This document shows positions 18,391-26,123 of a stretch of 55,905 nt of DNA, piece by piece (the stretch's first letter is position 1; every line of letters starts with the position of its first letter). The notes under the pieces were generated by a model. The model was not told the origin of the DNA and searched no databases. It worked only from the letters and a program-made list of their open reading frames with translations. The DNA comes from JAWKTM01 sp041399085 (GTDB lineage Bacteria; Planctomycetota; Planctomycetia; Pirellulales; Pirellulaceae). Position numbers and translations under genes: made by a program. The DNA is taken from positions 1-55,905 of the forward strand of contig JAWKTM010000047.1 in NCBI GenBank assembly GCA_041399085.1, in the 5' to 3' direction.

Positions 18391-20235
18391 CTATTCGGCG
18401 ACGTCGTAGGCAGTCAACGATTGCTGATCGCGAATGAACAGCTTGCCGCCCGCCACAACCGGATGAGCCCAGCTTTGCCGGCCATGCCCGGTGTACTTGA
18501 AGCGACCGTGTTCGCGATACTCTTCCGGCGTGGCTTCGACCAATGCAACTTGCTGGCTCTCGCTCAACACGTACAGCATTCCGTCGGCCGCCACCAACGA
18601 ACCTTTGCCGACGCTGCGCGATTGCCAAGCGATATCGCCCGTTGCGAAATTCATGCAGATCAACGCCCCGCCCGCGTTGCTGTACATGTAGTCGCCGATC
18701 TTGACGATGCCGCCGTGATGGCAGGCCATCTTCTTCTCGAAGTAAACCTCCTCGGCCTCCTGCAGACTGCCGGCCGACGACACTTTCGCCAACCCGCCAC
18801 CGGTGCCGTACGAGCTGGACGCGAATACCAAATCGCCGTCGATAATCGGCGTGCAACAGTTTGCCGTGCCGTTGGCCGGCGCGTTGTACTTCCACAACAG
18901 ACGGCCATCGTCCAAGGCCACGCCGAACACGCTCTCGCGAGCAAACTGCACGATCTGCGGAATTCCATGAATCTCGGCCAAGGCGGCCGAAACGTAGTGA
19001 GCCGATTCGGTCAGGTCGGCGCTTTGCCAGATCTTTTCGCCCGTCTTCTTGTTCAGAGCCAACACCGTGCCTTGCTTACCGCCCGGCGTCACGATCACGC
19101 GGTCGCCCACGATCAACGGCGATTCGGAATAACCCCAGCCCGGCACGTTGCCGCCGAAGTCGTTTCGCAGGTTCACGTGCCAGATGGTTTTGCCCGAAGC
19201 CGCCTCCAGACAAGTGACGTCGCCATTGCCGCCTTCGACATAGACGCGTTCACCGTCCACGGTCGGAGTGCCGCGTGGTCCGTCGCCCATGCCGTTGCGA
19301 TAGCCGCCGAAGAAGCCTCGCAGTTCTTCCAGCGTGAGCTGTCCGTCGCCGACCGGATTGCGAGAAGCGTAGTGCCCTGCGAGTTCGTCGGCGCTCAGCT
19401 CGCCGTCGCGCCCCGGCTCGGACTTCACTAAGTAGGCGACGATCTCGTCGCGAGTCAGTTCCTCGTCCCCTTTGTTCGTCGCCGGATCACGCTCGTCGAT
19501 CTGGCCGAACTTGCGGTCCAGCCACGAGCCGCGCGACTCCTGCCGACTGACGCGGCCGTCCTTGCTTTCATCAGCCGCTTTCAACGACGCCTCGGCCCGC
19601 TCGGCTGCCAGCTTCTGAACATCGGCCGCCTCGTCCTTCGCATCCGCCCGCTCGAATTCGTCGCGCAGCACATTGGCGGCTTCGGCATACGAAAGCCGGT
19701 TGTTCTTGTCCGCGTCCAATTGAGCGAAGACCGCCGCGGCTCGGCTGGCGGCTCGCGCTCGACCGTCGCCTTCGACCGGTTGATCGTGTTTGTTGAAGTC
19801 CCATCCGAAACGCCGCAGCGCTTCCAGTTCGTCCACGCGGCCGTCGCCGTTCTGATCGATCTTTTTGAATTCATCTTCCAGCCGCTGTGTCAACAACGCC
19901 GCCACGGGCGATGGCTGCACGGCCCACAACGTCCGGCCGGTGTTGGCGTCGATCGCCAGAATGTGCTCGACACCATCAATATCGCCCTGCGTAAAGATCC
20001 GCCCGTCTTTCACCGCCAGCGACGAGTAGCCGGCGCCGACCGAATCGATCTGCCACAACACCTTCGGACCTTCCTCGGGCCATTGCTTCAGCAGCCCTTT
20101 CTCGTGGCTGATTCCGTCGCGGTTCGGACCGCGCCATTGCGGCCAGTCGCCGGGCCCCGAGGGAACTTGAGCTTGAACGGCAGCGGCCACGGTCAACAAC
20201 CAAGCGGCAATGCCGCACGAAGAGAGTCGGCGCAT
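18391..20235 (-). CDS. Secreted PQQ-like beta-propeller protein with inserted EF-hands
   Basis: 614 residues with a signal peptide (AAWLLTVAAAVQA). The propeller starts with DWPQWRGPNRDG and blade 1 (GYSSLAVKDGRIFTQGD, LAIDANTGRTLWAV). It is then interrupted by about 200 residues holding EF-hand loops at 127-138 (DQNGDGRVDELE), 174-185 (DADKNNRLSYAE), 222-233 (DESKDGRVSRQE) and two weaker ones at 273-284 and 293-304. It then resumes with GDVTCLEAASGKTIWHVNL, LALNKKTGEKIWQ and SLVAADGMLYVLSE. PQQ/BamB-type repeats of this kind are common in planctomycetes and usually do not bind PQQ. The insertion makes calcium-dependent folding or binding outside the cell likely. The substrate is unknown. It ends about 100 bp upstream of lipA on the same strand. 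Confidence 0.88.
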   Translation of the reverse strand: MRRLSSCGIAAWLLTVAAAVQAQVPSGPGDWPQWRGPNRDGISHEKGLLKQWPEEGPKVLWQIDSVGAGYSSLAVKDGRIFTQGDIDGVEHILAIDANTGRTLWAVQPSPVAALLTQRLEDEFKKIDQNGDGRVDELEALRRFGWDFNKHDQPVEGDGRARAASRAAAVFAQLDADKNNRLSYAEAANVLRDEFERADAKDEAADVQKLAAERAEASLKAADESKDGRVSRQESRGSWLDRKFGQIDERDPATNKGDEELTRDEIVAYLVKSEPGRDGELSADELAGHYASRNPVGDGQLTLEELRGFFGGYRNGMGDGPRGTPTVDGERVYVEGGNGDVTCLEAASGKTIWHVNLRNDFGGNVPGWGYSESPLIVGDRVIVTPGGKQGTVLALNKKTGEKIWQSADLTESAHYVSAALAEIHGIPQIVQFARESVFGVALDDGRLLWKYNAPANGTANCCTPIIDGDLVFASSSYGTGGGLAKVSSAGSLQEAEEVYFEKKMACHHGGIVKIGDYMYSNAGGALICMNFATGDIAWQSRSVGKGSLVAADGMLYVLSESQQVALVEATPEEYREHGRFKYTGHGRQSWAHPVVAGGKLFIRDQQSLTAYDVAE

Positions 20236-20289
20236 GAGCAGGATTCCTAGGTGGGAAAATGGATGGAGAATCGGGCAGGGAATAGGTGT

Positions 20290-20589
20290 GAGGTTATATG
20301 GTGGGGTATGGTGGGAGGTTGTATGGTGGGAGCCCGAGGCTCCCGCCGAGTCTTCAGAATCCGGGAAGAGGCTTCAAACAAGACCTACTCCCACCGTTTC
20401 CCGGAAATACGGTAATGGGCTTGGCCGCAGCCTCTTCCCATCGTACCTGGAAGGGCTTGCGCCCTGCCGCTTCCATATGGCGGTGGGCTTGGCCTCCGGC
20501 TGCCCAATTCCGGGGCTTGCCCCGGCTACTCGATATAGGCTTGCGCCCTTCCGCTTCCAAAGATCCGGCAATTCGTTCACTGATGGGTA
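20290..20589. repeat. REP-like repeat cluster with GGGCTTGCGCCC hairpins
   Basis: The gap between two minus-strand genes is filled with short echoes: ggtgggag phrases at the left, then several hairpin variants, AGGGCTTGCGCCCT (20452-20465), CGGGGCTTGCCCCG (about 20511-20524) and GGCTTGCGCCC (20538-20548). The exact ones are followed by a ccgcttcca phrase. On the minus strand the loop is GCAA, a GNRA tetraloop. The same family occurs at 45897-46080. Confidence 0.75.
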
Positions 20590-21900
20590 TTAACTAATCT
20601 CATAACCATCGCGTTGTTCGCGTCGCAACAACGCATTGGCTTCGGCGTCGCCAGGGAAAGTTTCGGCGGTGGGATCCCATTTCAGCGACCGACCCACGCG
20701 CATGGCGATGTTGCCGAGATGGCAAGTCGACACGCTGCGATGTTGGCTCCACACGTCCGAAACCGGCTTGTGTCGGCTGGTCAAACAATCGAAGAAATTG
20801 CCCATGTGGTTAGTGATCGCGTCCAGTTTGCCGAACCGCTCGGGCCGATCCAAGTTGTCGTGCGAGTAGACCTGAAACTTGTCGCGCGGCAAGGGGTTGC
20901 TCGCCAAGTCCTCGACCGGCTTTCCGTCCAGCGTGCCGCGGTTCACGAAAATGCGGCCCGTACTGCCGGTGAACAGAATGCCGTTGCGGCCGTTGTCGGC
21001 GATCGTCATCTCGACGCCATTCGCGTACCGATACGACGCGAAGAAATCGACCGCCACGTTGTATCCATCTTCCACGTCGGGATACTTGGCCGTGCCGCTG
21101 ATCTCGACCGGATACGAGTCGATCGCCCATTGTGCGATATCCACATGATGAGCGCCCCAGTCGGTCATTTGTCCGCCCGAGTATTCATACCACCAGCGGA
21201 ATGTGTAATGCGAACGCTCTTCGATATAAGGCACGTCGGGCGTTTGGCCTTGCCAAAGATCCCAATTCAAATTGCTGGGCGGACGACGGCGATCGAACGG
21301 ACCGCCGGTGACGTTCTTGCCCAACACGACTTCGACCTTTTGCAGTTGCCCGATGCGTCCTTGGCGGACCATTTCCACGGCCAAGCGGAACCGGTGATCG
21401 CTGCGTTGCCACGAACCGACTTGAACGACGCGCCCCGACTCCTCAACCGCCTTCGTCAGCAGCTTGCCTTCGTCGATCGTCAACGTCAGCGGCTTCTCGC
21501 AATACACGTCTTTGCCCGCTCGCACCGCGTCGATCACCATCTTCGTATGCCAGTGATCCGGGGCGCCGATCGTGATCACATCCACATCGTTGCGGGCGAT
21601 CAAGTCGCGATAGTCTTCGAAGATCCGCGGCGTGCTGCCGAACGCCGCGCGGGCCTGTTCGCGTACATGACGATCCACGTCGCAGATGGCCACGATATCG
21701 CCGAACTGCCGAGCTTGCACGGCGATCACGGTGCCTTGATAACGCATGCCGATCGAACCGATTCGCGGCCGTTCGTTGGGCGACTTCGGTTTGTCTTGAG
21801 CCGCCGCGGGCCAAGCGAAGAAGCCGCCGCCCGTCGCTCCGGCGACGAGCAAACTGGCACTGGCTTTCAGAACGTCACGGCGATTGGCGAGCTGCGTCAT
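20590..21900 (-). CDS. Gfo/Idh/MocA family oxidoreductase, exported
   Basis: 436 residues from ATG 21900, preceded by AAGGAA. The N-terminus (MTQLANRRDVLKASASLLVAGATGGGFFAWPAAA) is a twin-arginine-type signal. The NAD(P)-binding Rossmann part follows (RIGSIGMRYQGTVIAV, VAICDVDRHV), then VDVITIGAPDHWHTKMVIDAVRAGKDVYCEKPLT, the family's EKP motif with the catalytic Lys. The substrate domain has GGQMTDWGAHHVDIAQWA. Exported members are numerous in planctomycetes and probably act on sugars released outside the cytoplasm; the substrate is not predictable. It ends about 350 bp before the PQQ/EF-hand gene on the same strand, across a REP-like cluster. Confidence 0.9.
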   Translation of the reverse strand: MTQLANRRDVLKASASLLVAGATGGGFFAWPAAAQDKPKSPNERPRIGSIGMRYQGTVIAVQARQFGDIVAICDVDRHVREQARAAFGSTPRIFEDYRDLIARNDVDVITIGAPDHWHTKMVIDAVRAGKDVYCEKPLTLTIDEGKLLTKAVEESGRVVQVGSWQRSDHRFRLAVEMVRQGRIGQLQKVEVVLGKNVTGGPFDRRRPPSNLNWDLWQGQTPDVPYIEERSHYTFRWWYEYSGGQMTDWGAHHVDIAQWAIDSYPVEISGTAKYPDVEDGYNVAVDFFASYRYANGVEMTIADNGRNGILFTGSTGRIFVNRGTLDGKPVEDLASNPLPRDKFQVYSHDNLDRPERFGKLDAITNHMGNFFDCLTSRHKPVSDVWSQHRSVSTCHLGNIAMRVGRSLKWDPTAETFPGDAEANALLRREQRDGYEIS

Positions 21901-21944
21901 GATGGTTCCTTGAATGTTGGTGGAGGGCCGCGCGAGGCAAAGCT

Positions 21945-22784
21945 TCAACGCTTCGGTGTCAGCATTTCGACGGGTACCAGTGTATTCAAACTTCCCGATC
22001 GAAACCCGATCAGATCGAGCGTCACGAACTTAAATCCAAGCTCCGTGAGTCGCCGCACCAACGGCTCGCGAATCTGTGGGTCGGCCATGCGCACGAGTTC
22101 GCTCGGCGGCACTTCGATCCGCGCGAGGTCGCCGCGATGATAACGCACGCGGACTTCTCGCAGACCGAGCTCGCGCAGATGCTGCTCGGCCAAGTCGATC
22201 ATTCGCAGCCGCTCGGGCGTGACCTGTTCGCCATAAGCCACACGACTCGAAAGACACGGCGACGCCGGCTTGTCCCACACGGGCAGATTCCATTCGGCGG
22301 CCAAGCGGCGCACGTCTTCCTTGTGAAAGCCGCATTCGGCGAGCGGGCTGAGCACGGCGTGCTCCGCGGCGGCTTGCATGCCGGGTCGATAGTCGCCCGT
22401 GTCGTCCAAGTTCGCTCCGTTGACGATCGCGGTCGCATGAAAACGTTCGAGCAGCCCGTCCAGCCGCGTGTATAGCTCCGTCTTGCAGTGATAACAACGT
22501 CGCGGGTCGTTCGCCGTGTAGTCGGCATTGGCAAACTCGTCGGTCGCGATCACTTCGTGCCGGATGCCGATCCGCGCGGCGACCTCGCGAGCCGTGTCGA
22601 GTTCGCCGCTGGCCAGACTCGGGCTGGTGGCGGTTACGGCGATGGCTTGGTCGCCGAGTGCCAGGTGAGCCGCTTTGGCGACGACCGCGCTGTCGACGCC
22701 GCCCGAAAAAGCGACGAGGCAATTGCCCAATGATTGGAGGCGGTCAAGTAACGCTTGGCGTTTGGCGAGAAGATCGTGGGTCAT
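21945..22784 (-). CDS. larE: ATP-dependent sacrificial sulfur transferase LarE
   Basis: 279 residues from ATG 22784. The PP-loop SGGVDS is at residues 27-32 (LVAFSGGVDSAVVAKAA), followed by family motifs ATSPSLASGEL, PRRCYHCKTELY, NGANLDDTGDYRPGMQAA, ELSPL-like AVLSPLAECGF and KPASPCLSSRVAYG, which carries the cysteine region used as sulfur donor in LarE proteins. LarE adds sulfur to a pyridinium dicarboxylate during synthesis of the nickel-pincer nucleotide cofactor of lactate racemase-like enzymes. larB and larC are not in the window, and stand-alone larE genes are common. It lies 44 bp upstream of the oxidoreductase gene, same strand, so co-transcription is likely. Confidence 0.88.
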   Translation of the reverse strand: MTHDLLAKRQALLDRLQSLGNCLVAFSGGVDSAVVAKAAHLALGDQAIAVTATSPSLASGELDTAREVAARIGIRHEVIATDEFANADYTANDPRRCYHCKTELYTRLDGLLERFHATAIVNGANLDDTGDYRPGMQAAAEHAVLSPLAECGFHKEDVRRLAAEWNLPVWDKPASPCLSSRVAYGEQVTPERLRMIDLAEQHLRELGLREVRVRYHRGDLARIEVPPSELVRMADPQIREPLVRRLTELGFKFVTLDLIGFRSGSLNTLVPVEMLTPKR

Positions 22785-23303
22785 GCCAGAAGTATAGAGA
22801 AGAGGAAACGGTTGAAGCACCACGACCGGTCGGTGTGGTTCGGCTGTGAGCTGGCACCCAGAACTGGCCACGAGGGAAGCGCCTCGCTGCTCGGGCAGCC
22901 GCACCGGCTCGGCCGTGATGCTTCAAATTCCGTTTCACCCAATTCGCCGCGATCTGTCCCCACAACGCGTCGCAGCGGAAAGTCGTTGAGCATCGGCAAC
23001 CTCCTGTCGCCGACCTCTGCGACTTAATCATCGTAATTTGGGCAAGCCTGACTAACTGGAAAGACCATTTCAGCGTCAGAATCTAGCCACGTCCTCCCTG
23101 ATTACGCCGTGCGTAACGATTGTAAGATCGCGATTCTGCCGAGTGCGGCAATTAGACACATGTTTTCCGGCGGGCTGGCCGAGCGACGGGAGCCCGGCTT
23201 CGATTGCGGGTATCCGGTTGAAGGTGCGACCGGTTGTGGGACTGGATCGGCCAGCGAATTAAGCCGGCCGCCTACCTTCCCAGGGCCTGCGACCACTCGC
23301 AAC
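22785..23303. other. Left part of a 1.15-kb gap between divergent genes, nothing recognised
   Basis: Between the larE start and the repeat array no frame has family-like content. The gap must hold the promoters of larE (minus) and, at its far end, of the thioredoxin-like gene (plus). No clear -35/-10 pair could be assigned by eye. Confidence 0.5.
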
Positions 23304-23710
23304 ATGCGCTGTCGCATGGGTTTAATGCGTCGCCGCGTTCGCGAGACGCGCTTTCGCGTCATTATGACGCGATAGGTGACCTGCCGAAGCCGCCCTACGC
23401 GTTGCCAACATGCGATGTCGGATCAGTGGAATGCGATGCCCGATCAAATTGACGCGATCGCGGATCAAAATGACGCGTTATCGGACCGTTTTGATCCGAC
23501 GTCGCATCTCGTGAGTCCGAGCGCGGATGAAAAAGGTCCGCGCGCGGATGTTTGAGGTCCGAGCATGCCCGTTGTTTGAATGGTCCGACATCGGATGTTG
23601 GAGGTCCGAGTGCATGGTAAAAGGTCCGGCGTCGGATGTCGGAGGTCCAAAGAGCCAAAGCGGGTCCGCACGCGGATGTGCAAAGTGGGGTCCGCGCGGG
23701 TACTTCGGAA
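23304..23710 (+). repeat. Array of about 19 units of 21 nt, each with a small dyad
   Basis: Fourteen units are exactly 21 nt and the others 19-26 nt. Each unit has the plan NNNCG-N4-CGNNN plus a 7-nt spacer. Full five-pair dyads are seen in units at 23304 (ATGCG-ctgt-CGCAT), 23325 (one G-U), 23346 (ACGCG-cttt-CGCGT), and 23515, 23536, 23583, 23624 and 23664 (GTCCG-N4-CGGAT, closing pair G-U). The arm sequences change together between the left and right parts. It is probably not coding: there is no start with an RBS, and the family of frames through it is low-complexity. Confidence 0.85.
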
Positions 23711-23712
23711 GT

Positions 23713-23735
23713 CCCCTCCCCCACTTCGCAAGTGG
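23713..23735. promoter_or_regulatory. Hairpin CCCACTT-CGC-AAGTGGG
   Basis: A perfect 7-bp stem with a 3-nt loop immediately after the 21-nt array and about 205 bp before the thioredoxin-like gene. No T-run follows on the plus strand, so it is not an obvious terminator. It may be the end of the array or a leader structure. Confidence 0.5.
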
Positions 23736-23939
23736 GTCATCGGCATTCGCGGCGGGCCGATGGCGATGGGTGCTAGCGAGCCGGCGAGTCGGTTTTTCGG
23801 CATAACCGACAGAATTGTTATATCTTATCAAGCCGTCGGGTCGATAACGGCTGTGCGAAGCGCCCCCGAACCTGGCGTTCGGCCGTTCGCGCCTCGCCGT
23901 TCACGAGTCACGGATTCCTGATATAGGGCACACTTGGTC

Positions 23940-25418
23940 ATGCGGACGCTCCTCAACACCGCTCTCGTCGCGTTGCTACTCGTATCGCTAGGCACGTCGG
24001 CCGGCGCGCAGGATCGCATTCCCTGGGTCGCAAGCCTCGATCAAGCTCAGCAAATCGCTCAGCAGCAGAATCGCTTAGTGCTGGTTCACTTTTGGGGCAA
24101 CAACTGCCCGCCTTGCCAGCGGCTGGAGCGGACCGTGTTCAACGCTCCCGAGTTCATTCGGGCCGTCTCGATCGGCTACGTGCCGGTCAAGGTGAACGGG
24201 CAGCAGTCGCCCGACTTGGCCGCGCGGTTCGGCGTTGATCGCTGGCCGACGGACGTGGTGCTGCGGCCCGACGGCTCGGTGGTGCTGCGGAATGTTTGCC
24301 CGCAGGATACGAACCAGTACATCGCGATGTTGGATCAAGTCGCCTCGCACGAACGGTTGGCGTTGCAACAACCGATCGCCAACGCCGCGACGCCACAAGC
24401 CGGCGGCCAATTCGTTTCGCAATTCCAACCGCAGCCCGGCGCCGGATATGGGCCGGGCCCGCAGCAGAGCGGCGGCTACGGCCCATCGCCAGCGGGCGGT
24501 TATAACCCGGCTCAACAGTACGCGGGCAACCAATACGGCGGCAACACGCAAGCGGCCGCGAACCAACCGATGGCCAACAACGGTGGCGGCTCGATTTATC
24601 AAGACACGATCGGTCAAACGCCACCGGCTCAGCAAGCCCCGACGCAGCCGCAATACGCGGATAATGTTGGGCTCGGTGGCCAGTCGGCTCCTGGAGGCCA
24701 GTATTCTCCCGGCGGACAATACGGACCGGGCGGCCAATATGCACCGGGCGGACAGTACCCGCCCAACAACCAGGCGGCCGGTTATGTACCCGGCCCGATG
24801 CCTGGGACAATGCCGGCTGACCAAGCGACGGCTGGAACGGTTGCTGGCAACGCGCCGCGTTATTCGCCCAACGGAGCCGTACCAAACGGTGCGGCGGCAA
24901 ACGGCGGCGGATCAGCGAATCAAACGGCTGGGCAATCGGCCGCGCCGAACACCATGCAATACAATCCGCACTTGGCCAACCAGCCGGCCGGCCCGGCAAC
25001 CAACGCTCCGGCGGCTCCGGCTGGCTCGGCGGCTTATCCGCAGCCAGCGATGGACGGACAATGCCCGGTGACTTTGGTCGAACAATCGCAGTGGGTCAAA
25101 GGCGACCGACGCTGGGGAGCGATGCACCGCAACCAGTTGTTCCTGTTCGCGGGCCCGGACCAACAACGTCGCTTTCTGGCCAATCCCGATCAGTACAGCC
25201 CCGTCTTGTCGGGCTATGATCCCGTGATCTACTTGAAGACCGGCCAGATGGTGCCAGGACGCCGCGAACACGGTGTGATGTTCAACCAGATCTACTTGTT
25301 CGCGAATGAAAACTCGCTGCAAGAGTTCTGGACCAATCCGGCTCATTTTTCAGGCGAAGTGCAACGCGTCATGCGTGAAGCCGACGCCCGCGCCACTCAG
25401 AATATGCAGCGACGGTAG
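23940..25418 (+). CDS. Secreted thioredoxin-fold protein with Gly/Gln-rich linker and C-terminal YHS-like repeats
   Basis: 492 residues from ATG 23940. A signal peptide (LLNTALVALLLVSLGTSAGA) precedes a thioredoxin domain with VLVHFWGNNCPPCQRLE (CPPC at residues 56-59) and the cis-Pro region RWPTDVVL. A linker of about 220 residues is rich in Gly, Gln, Pro, Asn and Tyr, with GGQYxPGGQY repeats. The C-terminus starts CPVTLVEQSQWVKGDRRWGA and contains two related halves (MHRNQLFLFAGPDQQRRFLANPDQYSP and MFNQIYLFANENSLQEFWTNPAHFS), in the style of YHS metal-binding domains. This suggests a periplasmic or surface redox protein joined to a metal-sensing or delivery domain; that role is inference. 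Confidence 0.8.
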   Translation: MRTLLNTALVALLLVSLGTSAGAQDRIPWVASLDQAQQIAQQQNRLVLVHFWGNNCPPCQRLERTVFNAPEFIRAVSIGYVPVKVNGQQSPDLAARFGVDRWPTDVVLRPDGSVVLRNVCPQDTNQYIAMLDQVASHERLALQQPIANAATPQAGGQFVSQFQPQPGAGYGPGPQQSGGYGPSPAGGYNPAQQYAGNQYGGNTQAAANQPMANNGGGSIYQDTIGQTPPAQQAPTQPQYADNVGLGGQSAPGGQYSPGGQYGPGGQYAPGGQYPPNNQAAGYVPGPMPGTMPADQATAGTVAGNAPRYSPNGAVPNGAAANGGGSANQTAGQSAAPNTMQYNPHLANQPAGPATNAPAAPAGSAAYPQPAMDGQCPVTLVEQSQWVKGDRRWGAMHRNQLFLFAGPDQQRRFLANPDQYSPVLSGYDPVIYLKTGQMVPGRREHGVMFNQIYLFANENSLQEFWTNPAHFSGEVQRVMREADARATQNMQRR

Positions 25419-25493
25419 CAACTGGCTCCGTCGCGATCGATAACCGGCCGCGGTTGATGACCCCGGCCGCTCGCGACCAGGGAGACTGCCGCC

Positions 25494-26072
25494 ATGAATC
25501 GTGACGACGCCTTCGCCTTAGTTTGTGAATACACACAAAGCGAAAGCTTGCGGCGGCACATGCTGGCCGTCGAAGCGGCCATGCGAGCTTACGCTCGGCG
25601 ATTCGGCGAAGACGAGACCAAGTGGGGAATCGTCGGCCTGTTGCACGACTTCGACTATGAGCGCTGGCCCGATCCGCCGGACCATCCGCTGCAAGGGGCG
25701 GCGATCTTGGCCGAACGTGGCTGGCCGGACGAAGTGATCTACGCCATCAAATCGCACGCGGACTATCTAACCGATTGCCCGCGCGTCTCGCTGCTCGACC
25801 GGGCGCTCTACGCCTGTGATGAGCTGGCCGGGTTCGTCATGGCGGTGGCCATGGTTCGCCCCGAAGGTTTGCAGGGCATGCAGGCCTCCAGTGTGCGAAA
25901 GAAGATGAAACAGAAGAGCTTCGCCGCGGCCGTGAATCGCGACGACATTGTGCGAGGCGCGGAAGACTTGGGCGTCGAGTTGAACGAACACATTCAGTTC
26001 GTCATCGACGCTTTGGCGAGCGAAGCGAACTCGCTCGGCTTTTCTGTTGGCGAACAACCCCCCGTTGGCTAG
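25494..26072 (+). CDS. HD-domain phosphohydrolase
   Basis: 192 residues, ATG with a purine-rich GGGAGA upstream. HD-superfamily metal ligands are visible: His22 (LRRHMLAVE), His51-Asp52 (GLLHDFDYE), a His in PDDHPL-like DHPLQGAAIL, His in IKSHADYL, and Asp in LDRALYACDELAGF. This matches the HDIG-type hydrolases often annotated as predicted hydrolases (HDIG domain). Substrate unknown; nucleotides are usual in the superfamily. It precedes the large kinase gene by 51 bp in the same direction and may be co-transcribed with it. Confidence 0.82.
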   Translation: MNRDDAFALVCEYTQSESLRRHMLAVEAAMRAYARRFGEDETKWGIVGLLHDFDYERWPDPPDHPLQGAAILAERGWPDEVIYAIKSHADYLTDCPRVSLLDRALYACDELAGFVMAVAMVRPEGLQGMQASSVRKKMKQKSFAAAVNRDDIVRGAEDLGVELNEHIQFVIDALASEANSLGFSVGEQPPVG

Positions 26073-26123
26073 GATCGGAAGGCAACCGTAACGAGTTGGC
26101 TGCTTCTGTCTGTCCGGTCCTCT

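Noticed and set aside
20614..22140. 508-codon open frame opposite the Gfo/Idh/MocA and larE genes
   Set aside because: Composition is that of a shadow frame, and it crosses the boundary of two well-supported genes.
23304..23710. The array as a CRISPR
   Set aside because: Units are directly tandem with only 7-nt spacers that vary little in length, the repeats are degenerate, and there are no cas genes.
23395..23831. Minus-strand frames through the 21-nt array with repeats such as TSDIRRRTF and TSNIRARTFF
   Set aside because: A 21-nt period necessarily gives 7-residue repeats in every open frame. No start with an RBS is visible, several units are not multiples of three, and dyads explain the pattern better.
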